Source of the DNA: Pseudomonas sp.
GTDB taxonomy: Bacteria; Pseudomonadota; Gammaproteobacteria; Pseudomonadales; Pseudomonadaceae
Assembly (NCBI RefSeq): GCF_017744435.1
Contig: NZ_JAGIBG010000013.1
Span: 45,267 to 109,266, forward strand
Direction of reading: 5' to 3'
DNA: 64,000 nucleotides
Of the stretch, positions 11,143-18,590 are shown piece by piece; position 1 is the first letter of the stretch, and every line of letters starts with the position of its first letter. The translations under genes were made by a program, and so were the position numbers. The notes below the pieces were generated by a model. It was not told the origin of the DNA. It made no database searches and saw only the letters and a list, made by a program, of their open reading frames with translations.

Positions 11143-11238
11143 CCGGCCTCTTCGCGGCTAAAGCCGCTCCCACAGGTACCCCACCGCCCCCGAAACCTGC
11201 GCAGTACCTGTGGGAGCGGCTTCAGCCGCGAAGAGGCC
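11143..11238. repeat. REP pair (P. putida type)
   Basis: Two inverted copies of the ~35-base P. putida REP: CCGGCCTCTTCGCGGCTAAA with GCCGCTCCCACAGGT, ~27 bases of spacer, then the reverse complement ending at GAAGAGGCC. It lies downstream of the LysR gene and may protect or terminate its mRNA. Confidence 0.9.
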
Positions 11239-11291
11239 ATCACAGGCAATACAACTATGCTGGGAATACCTCATTTCCAGGCCCACCCACC

Positions 11292-11657
11292 ATGCTTTTC
11301 CGCCTGGCCGCCGACGCCCTGGTCCTGCTGCACCTGGCCTTCATCCTGCTGGTCCTGTTCGGCGGTCTGCTGGTGCTCAAGTGGCGCCCCGCCCTGCTCC
11401 TGCACCTCCCTGCCCTGGCCTGGGGCCTGGCGGTGGAAGGCCTGCACCTGCAATGCCCGCTCACCGACTGGGAAAACCGCATGCGTCTGGCCGCCGGTGA
11501 CGCGGGTTACCACGGCGGCTTCGTCGAACACTACATCTGGCCGCTGATCTACCCCGCCGGCCTGACGCCGCAAGTCCAGCTGCTGCTGGGCGGCATCGTG
11601 CTGGTGCTGAACCTGGCCATCTACGCCTGCGTCATCTGGCGCTGGCGTCGCCCTTAG
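11292..11657 (+). CDS. DUF2784 membrane protein
   Basis: A 121-residue inner-membrane protein with about four hydrophobic helices: LFRLAADALVLLHLAFILLV, then LLLHLPALAWGLAVE, a central polar loop, and LLLGGIVLVLNLAIYACVIW at the C-terminus. The QCPLTDWENRMR segment, with its Cys and acidic residues between the second and third helices, is the family signature of DUF2784. Function is unknown. The last four bases overlap the end of the convergent tam gene. Confidence 0.8.
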   Translation: MLFRLAADALVLLHLAFILLVLFGGLLVLKWRPALLLHLPALAWGLAVEGLHLQCPLTDWENRMRLAAGDAGYHGGFVEHYIWPLIYPAGLTPQVQLLLGGIVLVLNLAIYACVIWRWRRP

Positions 11658-12430
11658 CGGGTGGCGACGACAAACAGCCGCGGGAACGGCAGTAGCACCT
11701 TGCCGTCTGTAGCTGGCGGGTAGTCACGCTGCATGGCCTGCAGATACATCTGCAGGAAGTCCGCCTGCTCCTGCTCGTCCAGCCTGGCCAGATAAGGCCG
11801 TAGCGCCGAGCCCTTGAACCACTCCACCACCGCCTCGGCACCGCCCGCCAAGGGGTGGTGATAGGTGGTGCGCCACACATCCACCCGCGCGCACAACGGC
11901 GTGAGCAGGTCGTAGTAGAACGCCGCATTGTGCCGTGGCGGCAGGTGGAAGTCGGCAAACTTGTCCGCCCACGGGCCCTGGCTGGCGATTTCGCGCAACT
12001 GCCGATGGGCCGGCTCGTCGAGATTGTCCGGGGTCTGCACGGCCAGGCTGCCTCCTTCGCTCAGCTGGCGCACCAGGTGCGGATACAGCGAGCCGTGGTC
12101 GGGCACCCATTGCAGCGAGGCATTGGCCAGGATCAGGTCCTGCGGCTCGGGCGCCGACCAGTCGCTGATGTCAGCGATTTCGCAGCGTACCCGCGGAATG
12201 TGCAGGCGCTTGCGTTCGCGGGCCTTGTCGATCATGTCCTTGTCGCTGTCCAGCGCCGTCACCTGGGCATCCGGGCAACGCTGCAGCAGCACTTCAGTCG
12301 AGTTGCCGGGGCCACAGCCCAGGTCGGTGGCATGGCGCACCGGCCGCGGTGGCACGGCGGCCAGCAAGTCGCGCACGGCGCGGGTGCGTTCATCTTCGAA
12401 GAGGGAATACTGGGTGGCGGACCAGGCCAT
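11654..12430 (-). CDS. tam: Trans-aconitate 2-methyltransferase
   Basis: A 258-residue class I SAM-dependent methyltransferase. It starts MAWSATQYSLFEDERTRAVR, as tam genes do. The SAM-binding motif I is ATDLGCGPGNSTEVL (~residues 34-48), motif II is ALDSDKDMIDKAR, and LILANASLQWVPDH is the typical motif IV. It methylates trans-aconitate, a spontaneous product of the TCA-cycle intermediate cis-aconitate, and so limits inhibition of aconitase. The frame is open to 12487, but GGAG just upstream of 12430 (AAAGGAGCC...) supports the chosen start. Its 3' end overlaps the DUF2784 gene by four bases. Confidence 0.88.
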   Translation of the reverse strand: MAWSATQYSLFEDERTRAVRDLLAAVPPRPVRHATDLGCGPGNSTEVLLQRCPDAQVTALDSDKDMIDKARERKRLHIPRVRCEIADISDWSAPEPQDLILANASLQWVPDHGSLYPHLVRQLSEGGSLAVQTPDNLDEPAHRQLREIASQGPWADKFADFHLPPRHNAAFYYDLLTPLCARVDVWRTTYHHPLAGGAEAVVEWFKGSALRPYLARLDEQEQADFLQMYLQAMQRDYPPATDGKVLLPFPRLFVVATR

Positions 12431-12539
12431 GGAAGGCTCCTTTCTGGCGGGCAGTGGCTTGAGCATAAGCCATGTACCGTTTCCCATGAACCTGAACTGT
12501 CAGCCTATGCTTCAGGTCAGTCCCTACATGCGCATGCCG

Positions 12540-12707
12540 ATGAAGCTATCCCTGGCCCTTGCCATCCTGGCCCTGATCGCCGCCGCCGCCCTGCTGGGTT
12601 CGCCGTGGATGAACCAGCGGTTTCACATGCCCGAGGAAAAACACCCGCCCCAACAACGCGAAACGGCCGGGTCCCTAAGGGAGCCGGCCGTTTCCAACAG
12701 CGAATGA
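12540..12707 (+). CDS. Possible tiny membrane/secreted protein (55 aa)
   Basis: Three in-frame ATGs at 12528, 12534 and 12540 precede a hydrophobic helix, KLSLALAILALIAAAALLGS, that would serve as signal or anchor, followed by a polar tail rich in Pro, Glu and Gln. The tail's last ~15 codons overlap the hairpin at 12661-12693 that probably ends the convergent permease transcript, which argues against strong coding selection there. No clear Shine-Dalgarno is visible. It may be a real small gene divergent from tam; low confidence. Confidence 0.35.
   Translation: MKLSLALAILALIAAAALLGSPWMNQRFHMPEEKHPPQQRETAGSLREPAVSNSE
12661..12693 (-). terminator. Hairpin downstream of the permease gene
   Basis: AAACGGCCGG at 12661-12670 pairs with CCGGCCGTTT at 12684-12693 around a 13-base loop that can extend the stem. 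Read on the minus strand it follows the permease stop by ~20 bases. The trailing T run is short (TTTC). Confidence 0.6.
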
Positions 12708-12710
12708 CGC

Positions 12711-14123
12711 TTAGTGCTGCTGCTTGCCAGAGCGGATCTGGTGGACCACGCCCATGGCCACCACGACAGCCGCGGCGATGCCGGTGGAGATCACCAGGAT
12801 CTGGTAGTCAGGCATGAAGGCCATGGTCACCAGGGCGGCGATGATGAAGCCGATCACCAGGTAGGTCAGCCACGGGAACAGCCACATCTGCAGGCGCACT
12901 TCCTTGCCTTCGGCAATCAGCTTGCGGCGCATGCGCAGCTGCGAGAAGGCGATCACCAGATACACCAGCAGGGCGATCATGCCGGTGGTGTTCATCAGGG
13001 TTTCCAGCACGTCTTTCGGGCGCAGGGTCTCGCTGAAGTTGATCAGCGCGCAGACCACGGCCACGGCGCAGGAGCCGATGATCGCGTACACCGGTACGCC
13101 GGTGCCGGCGCGGGTGATCTTGAAGAACGACGGCGCGTCGCCACGCTGAGCCAGGGAGAACAGCATGCGCGAAGCGGTGTAGTGACCCGAGATCAGGCAG
13201 CTGCTCACCGAGGTCAGTACCACGAAGTTCATCAGCAGCTCGGCGTGCGGCACGCCCAGCAGTTCCAAGGTACGGCGGTAGGCGCCATAGCCGGAAACGC
13301 CCAGTTGCGGGTCGTTCCACGGGACCAGGCAGACGATCAGGAAGATCGAGCCGACGTAGAACAGGCACACACGCCATACCACCGAGTTGGTGGCCTTGAC
13401 GATCTGGGTGGCCGGGTCCTTGGCTTCGGAAGCGGCGATGGTGACGATTTCGGCGCCGAGGAAGGCGAACATCACCCCAAGCAACGCACCAATGACCGTG
13501 GTGATACCGTTGGGCATGAAGCCTTCGGCGGTCAGGTGGGTCATGCCACGCACTTCACCGAACTGCCAGATGTTCATCACGGCGGCGGCACACACCACCA
13601 GGAAGCAGACGATCGCCACCACCTTGATCAGCGCGAACCAGAATTCGAACTCACCGTAGTGCTTGACGTTAAAGAAGTTGACGGTGATCAGCAGCAGGGT
13701 CGTGGCCAGCACGAACACGTTGACGCTCACGTCGGGGAAGAAACCGTGCAGGATCTTGCCCGCCACATAAGCTTCCCAGGCCATCAGGATGACCCAGTAC
13801 CACCAGTACAGCCAGCCGATGGTGAAACCGGCCCAGCGGCCGATCGCGCGGTCGGCGTAGGTAGAGAACGAGCCGGTGTCCGGCGAGGAAGTCGCCATTT
13901 CACCGAGCATGCGCATGATCAGCACCACCAGGATGCCGCCGGCCAGGTAGGCCAGCACTGCGGCCGGGCCGGCGCTGTGAATCACGCTGCCGGAACCGAC
14001 GAACAAGGCGCCGCCGATAACCCCGGCGATCGACATCATCGTCAGGTGGCGCGACTTGAGCGAGGCACTGAGCTTGCTCTCGTGCCCGCTTTTCGCGGTG
14101 GTGGTTGTGGATGTTGCGTCCAT
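12711..14123 (-). CDS. gabP: Amino acid permease, GABA/proline type (APC family)
   Basis: A 470-residue, 12-TM amino acid/polyamine/organocation transporter. After a polar N-terminal tail, TM1 (MMSIAGVIGGALFVGSGSVI) carries the family's unwound GxxG substrate motif. TM3-4 hold FTIGWLYWWYWVILMAWEAY and the consensus amphipathic region is FAFLGAEIVTIAASEAKDPA. The match is to GabP-like proton symporters for 4-aminobutyrate and related amino acids. It is divergent from a MocR regulator whose PLP domain may sense a related amine. The symbol is by similarity; P. putida has several paralogues. Confidence 0.78.
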   Translation of the reverse strand: MDATSTTTTAKSGHESKLSASLKSRHLTMMSIAGVIGGALFVGSGSVIHSAGPAAVLAYLAGGILVVLIMRMLGEMATSSPDTGSFSTYADRAIGRWAGFTIGWLYWWYWVILMAWEAYVAGKILHGFFPDVSVNVFVLATTLLLITVNFFNVKHYGEFEFWFALIKVVAIVCFLVVCAAAVMNIWQFGEVRGMTHLTAEGFMPNGITTVIGALLGVMFAFLGAEIVTIAASEAKDPATQIVKATNSVVWRVCLFYVGSIFLIVCLVPWNDPQLGVSGYGAYRRTLELLGVPHAELLMNFVVLTSVSSCLISGHYTASRMLFSLAQRGDAPSFFKITRAGTGVPVYAIIGSCAVAVVCALINFSETLRPKDVLETLMNTTGMIALLVYLVIAFSQLRMRRKLIAEGKEVRLQMWLFPWLTYLVIGFIIAALVTMAFMPDYQILVISTGIAAAVVVAMGVVHQIRSGKQQH

Positions 14124-14448
14124 CAGTTGTGTACCCCGTGCTTCTTTTTATCCAAGGAAAACTGTGAAACCCCGATGGCTCTCGGTTTCACCTGTACATC
14201 AGTGCTAATGCGGGCAGGATGGTGTGCGCAAACACACGCAGGCCTTCCGTGGCGGCCTGCTGACGCGCCCCAGGGTTGGCACCTCGGGCGAACTGAACAT
14301 GCTTTATGTGGCGATATCTGACACCTAATGTAAAAATGTCCGACGTAGAGAGCCATGCACAGTGGCATGAATCTCGCACTGCACTGTACAGGCCGCCGAT
14401 GCAATACACCCCGCTGCGCCTGGCGTTCCGCACTCTTGAAGGCCCCGA
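14124..14448. promoter_or_regulatory. Divergent promoter region, permease / MocR regulator
   Basis: This 325-base region has no believable gene. It contains a hairpin near 14241-14263 (CAGGCC...GGCCTG) and an AT-richer stretch around 14300-14345, where promoters for one or both directions probably sit. MocR-type proteins usually bind direct repeats in such regions; none is obvious by eye. Confidence 0.5.
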
Positions 14449-15873
14449 ATGTTCGAATTACATCCAGACTCTTCCACGCCGTTGGTCAACCAGATCATCG
14501 ACGGCCTGCGCGAGCTGATCGACAACCAGACCCTCAAGCCGGGCGCCAAGGTGCCGTCGATCCGCGCCTTCGCGGCAAGCTATTCGGTGAGCACCTTCAC
14601 GGTGGTCGAGGCGTACGACCGCCTGGTCGCCCAGGGGCTGCTGGTGAGCAAGGGCAATGCGGGGTTCTTCGTCAATCGTGCGGCGAACGAGCTGCTGGAA
14701 AGCCAGCACAGCGAGGCCGAAAGCGGCCGCCCGACGTTCAACTCCGAGTGGTACCTGCAGCAGATCTTCGAAACCCGCCAACTGCCGTACAAGCCCGGCT
14801 GTGGCTGGCTGCCCAACGACTGGATGTACGAAGAAGGCCTGCGCCGTGGCCTGCGCCAGGTGGCTGGCAGCCCGCTGGAGCTGTCTGGCTACGGCGACCC
14901 GATGGGCCTGCCGGAGCTGCGCGCGCTGACCGCGCAGAACCTGCAGCAGGAGCTGTCGATCGTCTGCAACCCGGCGCAGCTGATGCTGACCCACGGCGCC
15001 AGCCAGGCACTGGACCTGGCCGTGCGTACCTTGGTACGCCCCGGTGACGTGGTGCTGGTGGACGACCCGGGTTACCCCAACCTGATGAGCATCCTGCGCA
15101 CCCAGGGTGCAACGCTGATCGGCGTACCGCGCACGCCGAACGGTTATGACCTCAATCACTTGGAGCAGTTGCTGGCGCACCACCGCCCGACCGCCTTCTT
15201 CACCCAGCCGCACCTGCACAGCCCGACCTGCTCACGCACCCCGCTGCCGCAGCTGCACCGCCTGCTGCAGCTGGCCAGCCAGCACGGCTTCCGGCTGGTG
15301 GAAAACAACCTGTACGCCGACATGGTCGCCGAACCGCAGCCGTGCCTGGCCAGCCTCGACCACCTGCAGCAGGTGGTGTACGTGGGCAGCTACTCGAAGA
15401 GCATCTCGCCCAACGTGCGGGTCGGCTACCTGCTGGCCAACCCGGAGCTGATGCAGAAGCTGCTGCACCTGAAGATGCGCTCGGGGCTGACCACCTCGCA
15501 GGTGATGGAGCGGGTGGTGTACGCCGCGATCATCGACGGGCGCTGGCGCAAGCACCTCAAGCGCCTGCGCCAGCGCCTGGCCGAGGCGCATCAGGAAGTT
15601 GGCCGGCATCTGCATCGATTGGGCTTTGAACTGTTCATCGAGTCGGATGAGGGGATGTACATCTGGACCCGCCACCCGGCGATTCCCGACAGCGCGGCGT
15701 TGCTCGATGATGCGCTGGAGAAAGGCATCATGCTCGGGCCTGGGCAGTTGTTCATGGTCGATGCCAAAGCGACCGGGTGGATGCGCTTCAATGTGGCGTT
15801 CAGTACCGACCCGGCGATGTGGGAGTTGCTGGAGAAGGTGCTGGTGAAGCATGTGCGGCGGGGTGGGCTGTAG
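14449..15873 (+). CDS. MocR-type regulator (GntR HTH fused to aminotransferase-like domain)
   Basis: A 474-residue fusion. Residues ~8-75 are a GntR winged helix-turn-helix (LVNQIIDGLRELIDNQTLKP, then KVPSIRAFAASYSVSTFTVV). Residues ~105-470 form a fold-type I PLP aminotransferase-like effector domain: LSGYGDPMGLPELRAL, the PLP pocket near LTHGASQALDLA, DDPGYPN, and the PLP lysine in YVGSYSKSISPNVRVG (~residue 323). Such proteins sense an amine or amino acid through PLP chemistry. It is divergent from the GABA-type permease, its most likely target. Confidence 0.85.
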   Translation: MFELHPDSSTPLVNQIIDGLRELIDNQTLKPGAKVPSIRAFAASYSVSTFTVVEAYDRLVAQGLLVSKGNAGFFVNRAANELLESQHSEAESGRPTFNSEWYLQQIFETRQLPYKPGCGWLPNDWMYEEGLRRGLRQVAGSPLELSGYGDPMGLPELRALTAQNLQQELSIVCNPAQLMLTHGASQALDLAVRTLVRPGDVVLVDDPGYPNLMSILRTQGATLIGVPRTPNGYDLNHLEQLLAHHRPTAFFTQPHLHSPTCSRTPLPQLHRLLQLASQHGFRLVENNLYADMVAEPQPCLASLDHLQQVVYVGSYSKSISPNVRVGYLLANPELMQKLLHLKMRSGLTTSQVMERVVYAAIIDGRWRKHLKRLRQRLAEAHQEVGRHLHRLGFELFIESDEGMYIWTRHPAIPDSAALLDDALEKGIMLGPGQLFMVDAKATGWMRFNVAFSTDPAMWELLEKVLVKHVRRGGL

Positions 15874-16368
15874 GTTTGCGGTGTGGCCGGGGTTGTTCGC
15901 CACGGCATTTTCAGCGCCTGTGAAATCGAGCGCCGCCCGCGCGGCGCATCGCGGATAAATCCGCTCCTACGTTTGTTGCAACCTGGCCATGCCTGTGAGG
16001 CCATGATTGTCTCTCTTGTTTGTTACTTTCGACATTGAAGTAGGCGTAACTGTTTTCATGGCCTTCATTCATGCACCAAGGCGGCAGTCCAACTGATACA
16101 GAACAGACTTGCGGAAGCAAGCACTTATCAATCCCGAAACTAATTTGAATCATGCACGCCTGATCTACTGAACGCAGAAAATTCAAGCCAGGTGAATTTT
16201 ACCTCAAGAGAAGCCCCATCACCGATGTTGTTTGAGAAACCTTAAGACCATACAGTTCTTCAGATTTATTTAACCACAACTGGAATACCTTCTCTCTGCT
16301 CAGTGCAGTTGAGCAACTCCATGCTCCTTACGTCCGCCAGCATCCCGCGGCGGCATAAGGAAGTGAAC
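15874..16368. other. Long intergenic region, left edge of the bacteriocin island
   Basis: These 495 bases hold no supported gene. The first ~100 bases are host-like, with a GC hairpin (15931-15946) and a half-REP-like GCGGATAAATCCGCTCCTAC near 15951-15970. From about 16000 the composition turns visibly AT-richer and stays so to ~18550, which marks the likely edge of acquired DNA. Bacteriocin promoter elements should lie in 16190-16360; I cannot name a LexA or PrtN site with confidence. Confidence 0.55.
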
Positions 16369-18063
16369 ATGCAAGATCCTGTAGAGTTTCCCCCGCCATT
16401 TGTCTACCCAGATCAAGTACTGCCGCTCCCGCTACCCCCGATGTTCCCCTTCAACTTACCAAATCGGCCACATCCTCCTGGAGCATTGACTCCAGCTATC
16501 CCCCCCTCTTCACCGAATACTCCTGGATCCGTCACTCCGGTGAGTCGGGTGATGGCTATAGAAGGAAGAATCCGGAATGAAAACAAAAAGGAAATTCGAC
16601 AGATCGCTGCGGATATCGAAGCCACCATCGAAAGAGAACTCACATCATCCACCTATACAACGCTGAACTCTGCAGACCTGAAAAAAGCCGTAGCAGAACG
16701 CATCGCCGCTGAAGCCGCCGCAAAAGCCGTAGCAGAACGCACCGCCGCCGAAGCCACCGCAAAAGCCGTAGCAGAACGCTTCGCCGCTGAAGCCGCCGCA
16801 AAAGCCGTAGCAGAACGCATCGCCGCCGAAGCCACCGCAAAAGCCGTAGCAGAACGCATCGTCGCCGAAGCCACCGCAAAAGCCGTAGCAGAACGCATCG
16901 CCGCCGAAGCCGCCGCAAAAGCCGTAGCAGAACGCATCGCCGCCGAAGCCGAATTCATTCGAGTTGCAAACACTTACTCCGCGTCAGGCTCGAAATCTTT
17001 AATTAGCTCGATAGTTATTACTGCTGCCGGCACCGTCGCCTCGACCGCCGCAAGTTTTTCCCTACGAGCGGCAATAGGGGCTTCAGTGGATGCACTTACT
17101 GGCCTCGCTGCGAGCGTCGGCGCAGGATTTGTTGCAGGTGTTTCCGCTCTCTTTTACTCATCCAGCCTTGGCAATGGAGAGCTTCCTCGTCGTTTTTCAC
17201 TGCAAACGCCGCTATCCGATCTGGCCCCTTCAGCTGACAGTAAGTTAACAACCTCTTCAACTACAAATACGAGCATTAATCTTCCGTACCGTTTCAGCTC
17301 TCAGGTCAACTCAGAAGGTAATTCGGAAATTTTCGTCGTTAAAACAGATGGAGAAACTGTACCTATGCAGGTACCAGTGCTCGCCGCCTCATACGACAAC
17401 CAGCGCAACGTGTACACCGCTACCACAGCAGACATTCCCCCGCGCATTCTGACTTGGACACCCATCGTTACAAAGGCAGACGCGTCGACCAGTTTGCCCA
17501 TCGAACAGCCGGAACCACCAATCTTCGCTGGAGCAGCACTTGAACCCGTTGAGGTAAGAGTCGACAGCTACCCTGGCGTTGCTGATGCGAGCTGGGATGA
17601 CTATGTCATCGTTTTTCCTGCGGACTCCGGATTATCGCCGATCTACACAATGTTTCGGGATCGAAGGGGTGACCCGGGGACTGCTACGGGGGTCGGTATC
17701 GAGGTTGACGGTTCATGGGCAGCCGGTGTTTCATTAGGCAAGGGCGCTTCTATCCCTAATCAAGTGGCAGATTTGCTGCGAGGTCAAGAATTTAGAGACT
17801 GGCGCCATTTCAGAGAGACGCTATGGAGGGCAATTGGCAATGATGCGACACTGTCCATTCAATTTAGCCCCTTCAACATAGAACGAATGAAAAAAGGGCG
17901 CTCACCATTTGTTCCACAAGCTGAACGAATTGGGGGCCGAGCTGTTTTAGAGATTCATCACAAAGTTTTCATCTCAAAAGGCGGGGAAGTCTTTGACCTT
18001 GACAATCTTTCAATTACCACTCCAAAACTTCACATCCAAATCCACAAAGGGATGAAGCGATGA
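16369..18063 (+). CDS. S-type bacteriocin with colicin E9-like HNH DNase domain
   Basis: A 564-residue toxin that should enter related cells and cut their DNA. Residues ~1-60 are proline-rich and probably disordered. Residues 106-196 are seven tandem 13-residue helical repeats (KAVAERIAAEAAA type). A hydrophobic Gly/Ala-rich stretch follows at ~205-265, then an S-type pyocin domain (~285-440, with LPYRFSSQ and ILTWTPI). The last ~130 residues align with the E9 DNase: DPGTATGVG, IPNQVADLLRGQEFRDW, GRSPFVP and the HNH motif. Catalytic Glu528, His530/531, Asn546, His555 and His559 are all present. AAGGA precedes the ATG at 16369; an upstream ATG at 16303 is less likely. There is no signal peptide, as expected for lysis-released bacteriocins. 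The next gene is its immunity protein. Composition suggests transfer. Confidence 0.92.
   Translation: MQDPVEFPPPFVYPDQVLPLPLPPMFPFNLPNRPHPPGALTPAIPPSSPNTPGSVTPVSRVMAIEGRIRNENKKEIRQIAADIEATIERELTSSTYTTLNSADLKKAVAERIAAEAAAKAVAERTAAEATAKAVAERFAAEAAAKAVAERIAAEATAKAVAERIVAEATAKAVAERIAAEAAAKAVAERIAAEAEFIRVANTYSASGSKSLISSIVITAAGTVASTAASFSLRAAIGASVDALTGLAASVGAGFVAGVSALFYSSSLGNGELPRRFSLQTPLSDLAPSADSKLTTSSTTNTSINLPYRFSSQVNSEGNSEIFVVKTDGETVPMQVPVLAASYDNQRNVYTATTADIPPRILTWTPIVTKADASTSLPIEQPEPPIFAGAALEPVEVRVDSYPGVADASWDDYVIVFPADSGLSPIYTMFRDRRGDPGTATGVGIEVDGSWAAGVSLGKGASIPNQVADLLRGQEFRDWRHFRETLWRAIGNDATLSIQFSPFNIERMKKGRSPFVPQAERIGGRAVLEIHHKVFISKGGEVFDLDNLSITTPKLHIQIHKGMKR
16684..16956 (+). repeat. Seven tandem 39-bp in-frame repeats in the bacteriocin gene
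   Basis: The unit AAAGCCGTAGCAGAACGC... (39 bases, 13 codons) is repeated seven times with few base changes, almost all at codons 7, 8 and 12 (Ile/Thr/Phe, Ala/Val, Ala/Thr). It encodes an Ala/Glu/Lys-rich helix. The near identity of the units at DNA level implies recent expansion. Confidence 0.95.
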
Positions 18064-18311
18064 AAAATTCAATTTGTGATTACACTGAAGCAGAATTCCT
18101 TATCTTCGTAAAAAAAATATACTCGGGCGACTACCCTAGCGATCAAGAACACATCAATGCCATGCTCGCTTTCGAAAGGATCACAGAGCATCCATCAAAA
18201 TCTGATTTGTTTGCTTTCCCCGAAGCCGGCAAGGAAAGCCCAGAGGCAATCGTTATCGAAGTGAAATCTTGGCGAGCGGAGAATGGCAAGCCAGGCTTCA
18301 AAGCTATCTAA
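18060..18311 (+). CDS. Colicin E9/pyocin-type DNase immunity protein
   Basis: An 83-residue acidic protein of the Im2/Im7/Im8/Im9 family that binds the DNase domain of the preceding bacteriocin and protects the producer. Conserved parts are ISDYTEAEF-like (SICDYTEAEFLIFV), TEHPSKSDL and the C-terminal WRAENGKPGFK. It overlaps the toxin stop by ATGA, so the two are translationally coupled. Helix III differs from the classical proteins: where Im9 has Asp-Leu-Ile-Tyr54-Tyr55-Pro, this one has Asp-Leu-Phe51-Ala52-Phe53-Pro, losing both hot-spot tyrosines. Confidence 0.92.
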   Translation: MKNSICDYTEAEFLIFVKKIYSGDYPSDQEHINAMLAFERITEHPSKSDLFAFPEAGKESPEAIVIEVKSWRAENGKPGFKAI

Positions 18312-18322
18312 CATGAAATTTT

Positions 18323-18348
18323 ACGGGTAGGCGATCCCGCCTACCCGT
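18323..18348 (+). terminator. Terminator hairpin of the bacteriocin operon
   Basis: ACGGGTAGGCG at 18323-18333 pairs perfectly with CGCCTACCCGT at 18338-18348 around a 4-base loop, 12 bases after the immunity stop codon. The T run is weak, so its efficiency is uncertain. Confidence 0.7.
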
Positions 18349-18410
18349 ATCCGAAGAGCCTCGTCAAAGGGTTGTGACAAGCACTTGCCAACCCTGACAC
18401 GATTCCTCCC

Positions 18411-18557
18411 CTACCTCACCAGCCCCTTACGCTCCAGAGCCAAAGCAAGCACATCCGCCTGCTCCCCAGGGACTTCCACCCCTATTTTGTAGAAAACATC
18501 TGAAGCCACCCTATAACACCCATTCGAGTACTCTTTTGGAACAATGATGGCAAACGG
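18411..18557 (-). pseudogene. Gene remnant, ~48 open codons without a normal start
   Basis: Read leftward from 18557, the frame gives a protein-like sequence, [20 protein letters not shown] and then VFYKIGVEVPGEQADVLALA, ending at a TAG at 18411-18413. Upstream it is closed by a TAG at 18558-18560, and there is no ATG or Shine-Dalgarno. It looks like the C-terminal end of a gene cut off at the right edge of the bacteriocin island, where host-type sequence (the chemoreceptor gene) resumes. I do not recognise the family. Confidence 0.4.
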
Positions 18558-18590
18558 CTACGCTCTCCCTGTCCCCAAGGAGCCCAGCGC

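Noticed and set aside
16034..16050. ATTGAAGTAGGCGTAAC, a possible PrtN P-box
   Set aside because: It resembles the pyocin activator site but lies ~320 bases before the bacteriocin start and is a single weak copy.
16089..16110. CTG...CAG spacing near ACTGATACAGAACAG as a LexA box
   Set aside because: The spacing is 8 rather than 10 bases and the core is not the usual AT alternation.
15911..16186. 91-codon minus-strand frame left of the bacteriocin gene
   Set aside because: It crosses the composition boundary and a half-REP, has no Shine-Dalgarno and does not read like a protein.
16684..16956. 39-bp tandem repeats as a CRISPR array
   Set aside because: There are no spacers; the repeats are contiguous and in frame within the bacteriocin gene.
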